The notes below the pieces were generated by a model that searched no databases, was not told the DNA's origin, and saw nothing but the letters and a program-made list of their open reading frames with translations. Below, piece after piece: positions 30,201 to 40,660 of a DNA stretch of 62,509 nucleotides. The DNA lies in NCBI GenBank assembly GCA_022827425.1, contig JAJDSZ010000019.1:1-62509 (forward strand). Reading direction: 5' to 3'. Each line of letters starts with the position of its first letter. Within the stretch, counting starts at the first letter, position 1. The stretch comes from Pseudomonadales bacterium. Lineage in GTDB: Bacteria; Pseudomonadota; Gammaproteobacteria; Pseudomonadales; Pseudohongiellaceae. The translations under genes were made by a program, and so were the position numbers.

Positions 30201-30789
30201 CGAGGAATTCGAACAGCTGACAGAGAAAAAAACCTACCTGGACAAGCAGAATGACGAGCTCGAAAAAGCGCTGGCCACGCTGGAAGACGCCATGCGCAAG
30301 ATCGACGGGGAAACCCGCGCCCGCTTTGGAGATACCCTGGAAAGCATCAATCAGGGCCTGAAGAACCTGTTCGCCAGGCTGTTTCGCGGCGGTGAGGCCT
30401 GGCTTGAACTGACCGGTGAAGATCTGCTCAACGCCGGGGTATCGATCATGGCGCGGCCGCCGGGGAAAAAGATACAGGGCATCATGCAATTGTCGGGCGG
30501 CGAGAAGGCGATGACCGCCATCGCCCTGGTTTTTACGATTTTCCAGCTCAACCCTTCGCCTTTTTGCATGCTTGACGAGGTTGACGCGCCGCTCGATGTG
30601 GACAATAACAACCGTTTTATCACCTTGCTTCGGGAAATGTCGGCGAGTGTGCAATTCATTCTGGTGACCCACAAGACGATCACCATGGAATCCGCGAGCC
30701 AACTGCTCGGCATTACCATGCAGGAAGCCGGCATTTCCCGGCTGGTGAGCGTCGATATCGACGAGGCGGTGGAACTCGTCGAGGCCTGA
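27295..30789 (+). CDS. smc: Chromosome partition protein SMC
   Basis: ATPase that compacts and organises the chromosome with ScpA/ScpB. N-terminal Walker A GPNGCGKSN (about residues 32-40), long coiled coil broken by a hinge domain (about 505-620), ABC signature LSGGEKAM near 1065 and Walker B FCMLDEVDAPLD near 1095. 1164 residues, normal. Having SMC rather than MukB places the organism among Pseudomonas-like rather than enteric Gammaproteobacteria. It is followed by zipA, as in Pseudomonas. Confidence 0.98.
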   Translation: MRLKCIKLAGFKSFVNPTTINFPSNICAVVGPNGCGKSNVIDAVRWVMGESSAHNLRSSQMADVIFEGTSERSAVSLASVELILDNSDQGLQGEFAGYAEISIKRKVERGGESQYLLNNARCRRRDITGLFLGTGLGPRSYSIVEQGMVSRLIESRPEELRVFIEEAAGISKYRERRRETASRISRTRDNLERLADRRNDLRKQLQHLERQSRAADRYRKLMEQQRLIDAWVNALSWRDLAEDMAESARKLSGLDTRKESIIARQREEEAAIERGRVKNEELRGDVSKIQDRSIAIGNDIARIEQDIKHHDESMEKLRQDLEDTRSDWQQTREALDSDLGQIARLEAELERIELSINTAAEREQESSRLAAEAENRRQQSEQRWSEFSLAAEQPRQTAQVEQNRISQLQSNLERARKRQEALRGELAGLETDPADFTAEEERAAELKKELECLRERLGKAAQELASARKLLEASGEELDRVRAEARRASGRKASLDALQQAALGDDDAVLAEWRKRHGLEDRARLGETLEIAAGWETAVELVLGDRLRGIPVESLSADLLGDLPGADLTLLDFAGKAARGSQAGLSALADKLSQKTALGGLLWGVYVAESLDAALAARPGLAPGESVVTAEGVWAGADWVQISKADSGQSVILRQAALDTLGAEIARLEEKSRSLGQKRGGFRESQAKAEQERENCLEQIQRKTGELNRVRAEINARQSRIENDIERSRRIAEERDELRAQMEQDQAGLAQAEQGLRAARKQMSADASRREQHRQDRERDRQRLVELRDKAAGDRQELHDLALKQNQFATQRDSTRQNMDRMAVQVQRAAERIGSLQTAHAEAAGPGEELERQLQEKLKAHQAVQVDLQQARAVYNAAEEQQREREKNRRQLQQELNEINEEITECRLESNSAATMSGERRKWLEQAGLQPEQVLEEIPGEQTIASCEEELGKIKSRIERIGAVNLAAAEEFEQLTEKKTYLDKQNDELEKALATLEDAMRKIDGETRARFGDTLESINQGLKNLFARLFRGGEAWLELTGEDLLNAGVSIMARPPGKKIQGIMQLSGGEKAMTAIALVFTIFQLNPSPFCMLDEVDAPLDVDNNNRFITLLREMSASVQFILVTHKTITMESASQLLGITMQEAGISRLVSVDIDEAVELVEA

Positions 30790-30919
30790 ATCCGGGAAAA
30801 TTTGCGGAATAGTCAAAACAGGGTGAAAAAATTCGGATTTTTTACTAAAGAATTTGAAGCTGCTGGTGGATATAGCTAATGATTCCAACAAGAATCGGAA
30901 ACCGCGTGGTTAACAGATA

Positions 30920-32065
30920 ATGGCGGACTTGCGTGAACTTCTGATCCTCGTCCTCGCGCTGCTGATCGTTTTTTCCCTGCTGCGCGCTTTTTTTGTCATT
31001 CTCCGCCGCAGAAAAGGGCAGGTCCGGCTGTCCATCGACAAGAGCATCGCCCAGTCGATGGAGGTCGAGGAGCCGGAAGCGGAGGAATTCGATGAACTTC
31101 CCAACGGCGGCGCCCGGGTGGTTTCCGCCGTGGAGCCGGGACAGGCCAGGGACTCCGAACGCCTCGACACTGAACCCGGCGAAGAGCATGTGCCGGTACT
31201 GACCGATGCGGTGGTTCTTTCCACCCCATCCGGCCGTGGGGAATCCTCTCGCCTTGAAGCGGCGGAAGCCGGAGGGCCGGCAAGTCTCCCGGAGTTCCCG
31301 GAGCCGAAACCGCAACCGCAGCGCGACCCGGTGCCCGCCCGCGGCAAACCGAAGCAGAACTGGAAAGCGGAAATCCATGCCGCCACCAGCGGCGCCGCGC
31401 CCAATGGCGAAGACTCCGACCTGGACCTCGGCGCAGTTTCCATGACCGCCGGCGAACGCATCGGAGAGCCGCCGAAGTCACCGACAGGCCCCGCATCCCG
31501 GCTGGCCCCGGTCACTTCCGGGCCTGACAGGCAATCCGCGGAAATCGCCGAATCCCAGGTGTCCGAAGCCCCCGCCAAACCGGAAACACGGCAAGGGGAG
31601 GAAAGCCACGAATTCAGCCCTGAACAAATCATTGCCATTCATGTGCTCGCCTGGGAAGGCCAGGCATTCAACGGGCTTGAGCTATGGCAGTACCTGCTTG
31701 CGGCAAACCTGCGTTTTGACGAAATGAAAATCTTCAGCAAGTTCGAAAGTCACCGCGAAAACGCCAAGCCGGTGTTCCGGGTGGCCAATGTGGTGAACCC
31801 GGGCACATTCGATGCGGACAATATCGAAGAGTTCACCACTCCGGGTGTCAGCATGTTCATGCTTCTGCCGGCGCCCATCGACAATATGCGCGCCTTTGAG
31901 CAAATGCTTACCGTGGCCAGGGGCATAGCGCGAACCTTCCAGGGCCGCCTGCTCGATTCCGCGCGCCAGGAATTGACCCAGCGATCCATCGAACAGGCCC
32001 GCCGCAGCATCCGGGAATTCGAAATCAGCACCTGCGGCCCTTCCTCGGTAAACGGTCGAATCTAG
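30920..32065 (+). CDS. zipA: Cell division protein ZipA
   Basis: Anchors FtsZ to the inner membrane. N-terminal transmembrane helix (about 5-27), a basic and then acidic, proline-rich linker (to about 230), and a C-terminal FtsZ-binding domain (about 238-370; SPEQIIAIHVLAW, FEQMLTVARGIARTFQGRLLD). 381 residues. The 130 bp after smc is AT-rich for this region and probably holds its own promoter. Confidence 0.93.
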   Translation: MADLRELLILVLALLIVFSLLRAFFVILRRRKGQVRLSIDKSIAQSMEVEEPEAEEFDELPNGGARVVSAVEPGQARDSERLDTEPGEEHVPVLTDAVVLSTPSGRGESSRLEAAEAGGPASLPEFPEPKPQPQRDPVPARGKPKQNWKAEIHAATSGAAPNGEDSDLDLGAVSMTAGERIGEPPKSPTGPASRLAPVTSGPDRQSAEIAESQVSEAPAKPETRQGEESHEFSPEQIIAIHVLAWEGQAFNGLELWQYLLAANLRFDEMKIFSKFESHRENAKPVFRVANVVNPGTFDADNIEEFTTPGVSMFMLLPAPIDNMRAFEQMLTVARGIARTFQGRLLDSARQELTQRSIEQARRSIREFEISTCGPSSVNGRI

Positions 32066-34107
<2,042 letters not shown>

Positions 34108-34108
<1 letters not shown>

Positions 34109-34896
34109 TGAGCTGGTGGGGGAAGCTTGTCGGCGGCGCCTTCGGTTTCATGCTCGGCGGGCCGCTCGGCGCCCTGCTCGGGGCGGCTCTCGGCAATTAC
34201 TTCGACAGCGGCCTCGATGGCATCGGCAATGCGGAATCCCTGGGCCATGGCAATACCGAGCGCGTCCAGACAGCATTTTTCACGGCAACCTTTTCGGTCA
34301 TGGGCTATATCGCCAAGGCGGATGGCCATGTCAGCAAGGAAGAGATCGAACTGGCCGAGCGGGTCATGGGTCAGATGCGCTTGTCGCCGCGGCAGCGGCA
34401 AGTGGCCATCGACCTGTTCAACGAAGGCAGGAAAGATGGCTTTCCCCTGCCGCAAGTGCTCGATCAATTCAGGCGGGAAGCCGCCCGCCGCAGCACCCTG
34501 CTGCAGATGTTCCTGGAAATCATCGTCGCCACCGCCTTCGCCGACGGCGAAATCGACGCCGACGAAAGGCGGTTATTGCAAACCATCGCATCCCGGCTCG
34601 GTTTCGCCGCTGCGCAACTCGATGAGTTGCTCAACCGTATCGCCGGCCAGGCGCGATTCGGCCGCAGCGAATCCACGCGGGAGCAGTTGCGCGCGGCGTA
34701 TCAGTTGCTCGGCGTCAGCAGCGGGGCAGGCGACGGGGAAGTGAAGAAGGCCTACCGCCGGCAAATGAACCAGCATCATCCCGACAAGCTCGTGGCAAAG
34801 GGCCTGCCCGATGAAATGATGGAAATCGCCACCCGCAAGACCCGGGAAATCAAGGCCGCCTACGAACTGATCAAGGCACAGCGGTCAACATCCTGA
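34108..34896 (+). CDS. djlA: DjlA-like co-chaperone (TerB plus J domain)
   Basis: Inner-membrane J-domain protein that stimulates DnaK. Glycine-rich N-terminal membrane segment (GGAFGFMLGGPLGALLGAAL, about 9-28), central TerB-like helical domain (about 60-170), C-terminal J domain with the HPD motif (HHPDKL) near residue 226. 262 residues, matching DjlA. Confidence 0.9.
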
Positions 34897-34910
34897 CTTC
34901 GGAAACTCCC

Positions 34911-34940
34911 TTCCCGTCATTCCGCGCGGAATGACGGGAA
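34911..34940. repeat. 30-bp perfect palindrome
   Basis: TTCCCGTCATTCCGC followed directly by its reverse complement: 15-bp arms with no spacer. It is the core unit of the dispersed family in its most symmetrical form, lying in the 107-bp gap between the convergent djlA-like and korB genes. With no T-run on either side it is not a standard terminator, though it could stop transcription from both sides. Confidence 0.8.
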
Positions 34941-34943
34941 AAA

Positions 34944-34987
34944 AGGCGCAAGGTGACGGGAAGGGAGAGGCGCAGGGTGACGGGAGC
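34944..34987. repeat. Two tandem 24-bp repeats
   Basis: AGGCGCAAGGTGACGGGAAG (34944) and AGGCGCAGGGTGACGGGAGC (34968) are direct copies 24 bp apart, right after the palindrome and ending close to the korB stop. They resemble partial duplications of the core. Confidence 0.6.
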
Positions 34988-35003
34988 GCTGGAAAACGAC
35001 TGG

Positions 35004-36059
35004 CTACATGAAGGTTTCGTTGATGTCGGCGAGCACCTCTCCGCCGGGGCAGAGATCGTGTTCATTGAGGCGGTTGAAAGGCTTGTTGACGGTGTCGGCG
35101 AGTTCGTGGAAATCCGACTGGTCCTGATTGATATACAGCAGCCCCGTGGCGATCTTGCCCTGCTTCTTGTATTCATTCACGTGCAGCAGGGCATTCTCCC
35201 GATTGCCGGGATCATAGCCTGTCCCGGTCTTGTGCAAGTGGATCACCGAACCGTCGTGCAAGGTGATTTCCTTGTCCTTGCCCGCCGAATATCTCGCGGT
35301 GATTTCCCTGCGCATGGGCACGAAATCGATCTCGCTCAGTACCACGTTGTTTTCCCAGGTGTTCTTGTAGCCATGGGCCGACAACGGCGTGTTGTTGAAG
35401 GTGACACAGGGCGAAATCACGTCGATCAGGGCGAATCCCCGGTGGCTCAGGCCCGCCTGGATCAGGGGCACGAGCTGTTCCTTGTCGCCGGAAAAACTCC
35501 GGGCGACAAAACTCGCGCCAAGATCGATGGCCAGGCTGACCAGATCGATATTGTCGTACTGGCTTTCCTCCCCGGACTTGGTTTTCGAGCCCAGGTCGGC
35601 GGTGGCGGAAAGCTGGCCCTTGGTCAGGCCGTAGGTGCCGTTGTTGGCCACGATATAAAGCATGTTGATGCGGCGGCGCACGATGTGGCAGAACTGGCCA
35701 AGACCGATGGAGGCGGTGTCGCCGTCGCCGGAAATCCCCAGGTAGTACAGTTCCCGGTTTGCCAGATTGGCGCCGGTGGCAATGGACGGCATGCGCCCGT
35801 GGACCGAGTTGAACCCATGGGACCTTTCGAGGAAATACGAAGGAATCTTCGATGAACAGCCAATGCCGGAAACCTTGGCGAGTTGATGCGGCGCCAGGGA
35901 CATTTCGTGAACCGCATGAATGATCGCGGCGCTGATGGAATCATGGCCGCAGCCGCCGCAAAGCGTCGTCAGGGTGCCTTCATAATCCCGCCGGGTGTAT
36001 CCCAGATCGTTCTTCCGCAATTGCGGGTGGTGGAATTGGGGTTTGACGATGTAACTCAT
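35004..36059 (-). CDS. korB: 2-oxoacid:ferredoxin oxidoreductase, beta subunit (KorB-like)
   Basis: Thiamine-pyrophosphate subunit of 2-oxoglutarate/2-oxoacid:acceptor oxidoreductase, which oxidatively decarboxylates a 2-oxoacid to its CoA ester. TPP motif GDGDTASIGLGQF (about 110-122) with following NNGTYGLTKGQ; cluster cysteines in CGGCGH (about 34-39) and GIGCSSKI. 351 residues. It is the last gene of a three-gene minus-strand operon, 14 bp after korA. The substrate cannot be fixed from sequence; 2-oxoglutarate is the commonest for this arrangement. Confidence 0.9.
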   Translation of the reverse strand: MSYIVKPQFHHPQLRKNDLGYTRRDYEGTLTTLCGGCGHDSISAAIIHAVHEMSLAPHQLAKVSGIGCSSKIPSYFLERSHGFNSVHGRMPSIATGANLANRELYYLGISGDGDTASIGLGQFCHIVRRRINMLYIVANNGTYGLTKGQLSATADLGSKTKSGEESQYDNIDLVSLAIDLGASFVARSFSGDKEQLVPLIQAGLSHRGFALIDVISPCVTFNNTPLSAHGYKNTWENNVVLSEIDFVPMRREITARYSAGKDKEITLHDGSVIHLHKTGTGYDPGNRENALLHVNEYKKQGKIATGLLYINQDQSDFHELADTVNKPFNRLNEHDLCPGGEVLADINETFM

Positions 36060-36073
36060 GGTGGAATCGCTCT

Positions 36074-37936
36074 TCAGGCCGACGCCTGCTCCTGTTCCGG
36101 CGCTTCCGGCAGGTCCGCAAGTATCGCCGCCTGGATTTGATCGGCGCTGATGACCACGCCGTTGTAGCTCAGCACCGAGCGCATTTTTTCATCATTGGCG
36201 CCGCAGTCGATCTTGAGCAGGCTCTTGAGCTGGGCGTCGCGGTTCTGCTCGATGACGTAAACGGTTTCATGTTCCCCGATAAAGCGGGAAACCGCGTCGT
36301 GGAACGGGTAGGAGCGGATGCGCAGGGTATCGAGCCTGACGCCGCGCTTGGCGAACTTGTGCTGCGCTTCGGGTATGGCGCCCGCCGTGGTGCCGAAATA
36401 GATCATGCCCCGGGAGGCCCCGTCGGCCTGGATTTCGGGCTCCGGCAGCACCTTGCCCGCCCCGGCGAATTTTCTGGCGAGGCGGTCCATGACTTCGGCG
36501 TACACGTCGCCGTCTTCGGTATAGGCCGCCATGGCGTCGTGGGAACTGCCCCGGGTGAAGTAGCTGCCCCGCTCGGGATGGGCGCCCGGCAGGGTGCGCC
36601 AGGGGATGCCATCGCCGTCCACGTCGAGATAGCGGCCGTACTTCTCCATCTGTTCTAGCTGCTCGCCGCCGAGCACCTTGCCCCGGTCATACCCGCCGGC
36701 GTCATCCCATTCCAGCGGGTCGCAAACATGTTCGTTCATGCCCAGTTCGAGATCGCTCATGACGATCACCGGGGTTTGCAGCCGGTCGGCGATATCGAAG
36801 GCGGCGGCGGCGAATTCAAAACATTCCTTTGGCGTGGAGGGAAAAAGCAGCACCTGGCGGGTGTCGCCGTGGGAAGCGAAAGCGCAGGAAAGCAGGTCGC
36901 CCTGCTGGGTTCTCGTGGGCATGCCCGTGGAAGGTCCCACCCGCTGGATATTGAACAGCACCACCGGCACCTCGGCGAAATAGGCAAGGCCGAGAAATTC
37001 CTGCATCAGGGAAACCCCGGGGCCGCTGGAAGCGGTAAAGGCCCTGGCGCCATTCCAGCCGGCGCCGATGGCGATGCCGATGGCGGCGAGTTCGTCTTCC
37101 GCCTGGACGATGGCGAATTTCCGCTTCCCGGTGCCGGGGTCGATACGCAGCCGCTTGCAATACTTGCCGTAGGCTTCCACCACGGAAGTCGAAGGCGTCA
37201 GCGGATACCAGGAAGCCACCGTGGCGCCGCCGTAGACACAGCCAAGGCCAATGGCGGTATTGCCGTCCATCAGAATCTTGCCCCTGGCCTTGCGCGACGG
37301 CCGCAAACGGATGGGCAGGGGGCAGTCGAAATGGTCCCTGGCGTAATGGTAGCCGAGTTCCAGGGCGTGAACATTGGGCAGAATCAGTTTTTCCTTGCCG
37401 CGGAACTGTTCGCTGATCATCCCGGTGAGAATCTCAAAATCGATGTCCAGGAAGGCGGCCAGGGCACCCACATAGACGATATTCTGAAACAACTGGCGTT
37501 GGCCGGGATGCTGGAATTCCCGCAGGCAGATGTCCTTGAGCGGAATCGGCAGGAAATTCACATCCTTGCGGATGGGCCGCAAGGCCTTGGACGAGTCGTA
37601 CAGCACGAAGCCATCGGGAACCACCGATTCGATATCGCGGACGATGGTCTGCTCATTCACCGCCACCATCAGGTCGACGCCTTCCCGGCGGCCGAGAAAA
37701 CCCTTGTCATTGACCCGCACTTCGTACCAGGTGGGAAGGCCCTGGATATTGGACGGAAAAATGTTGTGCGGGCTCACCGGAATGCCCATGCGGAAGATCG
37801 CCTTGGCGAACAGGTTGTTGGCGCTGGCCGAACCGGAGCCATTGACATTGGCGAACTTGACGACGAAGTTGTTGACGCTGGCGGTCTTTCGCGTCTTGCC
37901 CGTTTTCCGGCTGGCTGCCTGACCGCGGGAACTCAT
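36074..37936 (-). CDS. korA: 2-oxoacid:ferredoxin oxidoreductase, fused gamma-alpha subunit (KorA-like)
   Basis: 620 residues: gamma domain (about 25-200; NGSGSASANNLFAKAIFRMG) followed by the alpha pyrimidine-binding domain (about 220-600; GNTAIGLGCVYGG, SGPGVSLMQEFLG). Forms the active enzyme with KorB. ATG at 37936 overlaps the upstream stop in ATGA, so translation is coupled; the longer reading to 38200 lies inside the neighbour in another frame. A basic, serine-rich N-terminal tail of about 20 residues precedes the gamma domain. Confidence 0.9.
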   Translation of the reverse strand: MSSRGQAASRKTGKTRKTASVNNFVVKFANVNGSGSASANNLFAKAIFRMGIPVSPHNIFPSNIQGLPTWYEVRVNDKGFLGRREGVDLMVAVNEQTIVRDIESVVPDGFVLYDSSKALRPIRKDVNFLPIPLKDICLREFQHPGQRQLFQNIVYVGALAAFLDIDFEILTGMISEQFRGKEKLILPNVHALELGYHYARDHFDCPLPIRLRPSRKARGKILMDGNTAIGLGCVYGGATVASWYPLTPSTSVVEAYGKYCKRLRIDPGTGKRKFAIVQAEDELAAIGIAIGAGWNGARAFTASSGPGVSLMQEFLGLAYFAEVPVVLFNIQRVGPSTGMPTRTQQGDLLSCAFASHGDTRQVLLFPSTPKECFEFAAAAFDIADRLQTPVIVMSDLELGMNEHVCDPLEWDDAGGYDRGKVLGGEQLEQMEKYGRYLDVDGDGIPWRTLPGAHPERGSYFTRGSSHDAMAAYTEDGDVYAEVMDRLARKFAGAGKVLPEPEIQADGASRGMIYFGTTAGAIPEAQHKFAKRGVRLDTLRIRSYPFHDAVSRFIGEHETVYVIEQNRDAQLKSLLKIDCGANDEKMRSVLSYNGVVISADQIQAAILADLPEAPEQEQASA

Positions 37937-39708
37937 GCGTTGACAGCCTTGGCGGTATTGAAAAGATACTTCTGCATGTCCCAGGCCGCCGTGGGGCAGC
38001 GCTCGGCGCATAATCCGCAATGCAGGCAGAGATCCTCGTTCTTGGCCATGATGCGCCCGGTGGCCAGAGAATCGGACACATACAGATCCTGTTCCCGGTT
38101 TTCCGCCGGTGCCAGCAGCCTCTGGCGCAGTTCCCCCTCTTCGCCGTTGGCGGTGAAGGTGATGCAGTCGGTGGGGCAGATATCCACGCAGGCGTCGCAT
38201 TCGATGCAGGACCTGGTGGTGAAAACCGTTTGCACGTCGCAGTTCAGGCAGCGCTGGGTTTCGGCGTATCCGAGGTCCTCGTCAAAACCGAGTTCGACTT
38301 CGATATTGATGTCGTTGAGGGTCTTTTCCTTGGCGGCGTGGGGCACGATAAAGCGGACGTCGTTGCTGATGTCGTTATCGTAGGACCACTGGTGAATGCC
38401 CATTTTCTGGCTTGCCAGCGTGGTGAGGTCCGCCGGGCGGTCCTTGACGTCGCCGCCTTCGCAGAGCAGGTGGATCGACAGCGCGGCGGCGTGGCCGTGG
38501 GCCACCGCGGTAATGATGTTGTCCGGGCCGAGGGCGGCGTCGCCGCCGAAAAAAACCTTTTCGTGGGTGGACTGGAAAGTGGTCCTGTCGAGTACCGGCA
38601 GTTCCCAGCGGTCGAATTCAATGCCGAGGTCGCGCTCGATCCAGGGAAAGGCATTGTCCTGGCCAATGGCGCAAAGCACGTCGCCGCATGGCAGGATCAG
38701 CGGCTCTTCGCCGGTGGGAATCAGCAGGCGCCGACCGTTGCTGTCATATTCCCGGCGCACTTTCTCGAACTCCATGCCGCTGAGCTTGCCGTCCTTGAGC
38801 AGATAGCGCCTGGGCACGCAGAAATTGAGGATGGGGATATCCTCGTTCATGGCGTCTTCGATTTCCCAGGGCGAAGCCTTCATTTCATCGAAACCGCTAC
38901 GCACGACCACCTTGACGTCCCTGCCGCCGAGCCGTTTGGAACTGCGGCAGCAGTCCATGGCGGTGTTGCCCCCGCCCAGCACGATCACCGTCTCGCCGAT
39001 GGAGTCGATATGCTCAAAGGCCACATTGGCCAGCCACTCGATGCCGGTGTGGATATTGGGCCCGGCCTCTTCGAAGCCGGGCAAATCCAGCGTCTTGCCC
39101 AGCGGCGCGCCGGTGCCGACGAATACCGCGTCGAAGTCTTCGGCGAGCAGCGCCTTCATGCTGGTGATTTCCGTGCCGAAGCGGCGATTCACCCCCATGT
39201 CCAGCACGTAATTCAATTCTTCCTCAAGCACTTCCACCGGCAGGCGGAAGCGGGGAATCTGGGTGCGCATGGCGCCGCCGGCCGCGGCGTCGCGGTCGAA
39301 CACGGTGATTTCATAGCCCAGCGGCAGCAGGTCCCGGGCCACGGTGAGGGAAGCGGGGCCGGCGCCCACCAGAGCGATATGGCGGCCGTTCTTGCGTTTG
39401 GGAACGTCGGGCAGGCGGTTCTTGATGTCCGACTTGTAATCCGCCGCCACCCGCTTCAGGCGGCAAATCGCCACGGGCTGCTCTTCCACCCTGCCGCGCC
39501 GGCAGGCGGGCTCGCAGGGCCGGTCGCAGGTGCGTCCGAGAATGCCCGGAAACACATTCGACTCCCAGTTGATCATGTAGGCGTCGGTATAGCGTTTCCC
39601 GGCGATCAGGCGGATGTATTCCGGCACGGGCGTATGCGCGGGGCAGGCCCACTGGCAATCGACCACCTTGTGAAAGTAGTCGGGATTGCTGATATCGGTC
39701 GGTTTCAT
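37933..39708 (-). CDS. GltD-like FAD oxidoreductase with two [4Fe-4S] clusters
   Basis: 591 residues. N-terminal cysteine-rich helical domain like GltD (CQWACPAHTPVPEY; GRTCDRPCEPACRRG), FAD site VGAGPASLTVA (about 113), NAD(P) site LGGGNTAMDCCR (about 250), and a C-terminal ferredoxin domain with two cluster motifs, CIECDACVDICPTDC and CLHCGLCAERCPTA. Being first in the operon with korA and korB, it probably carries electrons between the oxidoreductase and NAD(P)H or ferredoxin. A TATACT at 39763-39768 (minus strand) could be its -10 box. Confidence 0.87.
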   Translation of the reverse strand: MKPTDISNPDYFHKVVDCQWACPAHTPVPEYIRLIAGKRYTDAYMINWESNVFPGILGRTCDRPCEPACRRGRVEEQPVAICRLKRVAADYKSDIKNRLPDVPKRKNGRHIALVGAGPASLTVARDLLPLGYEITVFDRDAAAGGAMRTQIPRFRLPVEVLEEELNYVLDMGVNRRFGTEITSMKALLAEDFDAVFVGTGAPLGKTLDLPGFEEAGPNIHTGIEWLANVAFEHIDSIGETVIVLGGGNTAMDCCRSSKRLGGRDVKVVVRSGFDEMKASPWEIEDAMNEDIPILNFCVPRRYLLKDGKLSGMEFEKVRREYDSNGRRLLIPTGEEPLILPCGDVLCAIGQDNAFPWIERDLGIEFDRWELPVLDRTTFQSTHEKVFFGGDAALGPDNIITAVAHGHAAALSIHLLCEGGDVKDRPADLTTLASQKMGIHQWSYDNDISNDVRFIVPHAAKEKTLNDINIEVELGFDEDLGYAETQRCLNCDVQTVFTTRSCIECDACVDICPTDCITFTANGEEGELRQRLLAPAENREQDLYVSDSLATGRIMAKNEDLCLHCGLCAERCPTAAWDMQKYLFNTAKAVNA

Positions 39709-40042
39709 CGGGTTTGGGTGTCAAGTCGATTTGGCGGCGCAATGGTGAAGGCAAAGGCCCAAAGTATAGAAAATTTTTCCGCCACTGTACGCGATTAGCG
39801 GCATTAGCGCGGTAATACTGAGGAATTTTCAGATTTCAGGGCGAAAAATGCCCGGAAAAAAGGCCCGGTACTTGCGTACCGGGCCAAACGCACTATCAAG
39901 GGAGAGATAAATGAATCAAGTTCCGGCAAACCGGAAAAAATCCACTTACGCACCATGAGACTGGCCTCCCGCAAAAAAGTTCCGGCCCCGTAAAAAATAT
40001 TTTCTGCGATTGCGCCGCCGTCATTCCGTGCGCAGTCGCGAG
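39709..40042. other. 334-bp gap: terminator, promoter region, core repeat
   Basis: Contains the putative promoter of the minus-strand redox operon, an intrinsic terminator for the minus-strand gene to its right, and near 40020-40042 a half-copy of the GTCATTCCG core. On the plus strand, 39911-39958 and 39955-39993 are two tiny overlapping frames of 15 and 12 codons, the first after a GGGAGAG ribosome-like site. Their coding status is unproven. Confidence 0.5.
39856..39885 (-). terminator. Intrinsic terminator
   Basis: GGCCCGGTAC, loop TTGC, GTACCGGGCC (10-bp perfect stem, 39862-39885) with a run of six A on the plus strand at 39856-39861, which is a T-run after the hairpin for minus-strand transcription. 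It would end the ilvD-DUF6644 transcript before the redox operon. Confidence 0.88.
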
Positions 40043-40543
40043 TCAAACGATATGCCCCACCCATCTTCCCGCCAGCACCACCCCTGACCACAGCGCCAGC
40101 GACAGGGCGCCGATGATTTTCAGTTGCGGGTTTGGCGCCGCCGACTGCGCCTGTTCGTCCAGGCGCCGATAGATGCGGAAATGGAACCAGGCCATGTTGG
40201 CGCCGGCGAGGGCCAGGAGAACCATTTTCCACTGGAATGCGGGGTTCAGCACGTGTGAGGCGGCGCGGGTGATGAACATGCCGAGGCCGGTGACGGTGGC
40301 GAAGAAGAATGCGCCCCAGGTCCAGGGGATGAGTTCGCGGGCCAGTTCGCGGACGGAATAGCGCATGGCGGCGAGTCCGAGCAGGCGCAGATCGACAAAA
40401 AGGATCGAGCCGACCACCATGGCGATGGTGATGACGTGGATCGATTCGATGAAGGGAAACAGCCAGGTGCCGCCGATTTCCCAGCTTATCGGCCAGTTTT
40501 CCACCTCGATCCAGAATGGCGCCCTGAGGAAATCCGAAAGCAT
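40043..40543 (-). CDS. DUF6644-like integral membrane protein, second copy
   Basis: 166 residues with four to five hydrophobic helices; conserved-looking features are PFIESIHVITIAMVVGSILFVDLRLLGLA near the start and a C-terminal AGRWVG. It is clearly paralogous to the next gene upstream (same SIHV/GS/DLRLLGLA pattern and the same end). Conserved histidines within helices would suit haem or metal binding, but no function is established. 117 bp, including a core repeat, separate the two. Confidence 0.6.
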   Translation of the reverse strand: MLSDFLRAPFWIEVENWPISWEIGGTWLFPFIESIHVITIAMVVGSILFVDLRLLGLAAMRYSVRELARELIPWTWGAFFFATVTGLGMFITRAASHVLNPAFQWKMVLLALAGANMAWFHFRIYRRLDEQAQSAAPNPQLKIIGALSLALWSGVVLAGRWVGHIV

Positions 40544-40576
40544 GGTGCCTACCTTCGTACCTTGCTTCCGTTCCTG

Positions 40577-40622
40577 CGCAGAACAGATTCCGAAAAGATC
40601 CTGCGACTTCGCGCGGGATGAC
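40577..40622. repeat. Solo core repeat unit, degenerate
   Basis: CAGATTCCG ... GATCCTGCGACTTCGCGCGGGATGACAGG matches the right half of the dispersed core (GACTgCGCGCGGaATGAC). It lies in the gap between the two DUF6644-like paralogues. Confidence 0.55.
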
Positions 40623-40660
40623 AGGAAAGCGGATGGGCTGGAAGTTTGCTGATCATCGCA

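Noticed and set aside
34911-34940. Rho-independent terminator at the 30-bp palindrome
   Set aside because: No T-run follows on either strand; kept only as a repeat with possible bidirectional effect.
39804-40232. Minus-strand 142-codon frame through the terminator region
   Set aside because: It reads the hairpin and core repeat as protein and runs into the DUF6644-like gene in another frame.
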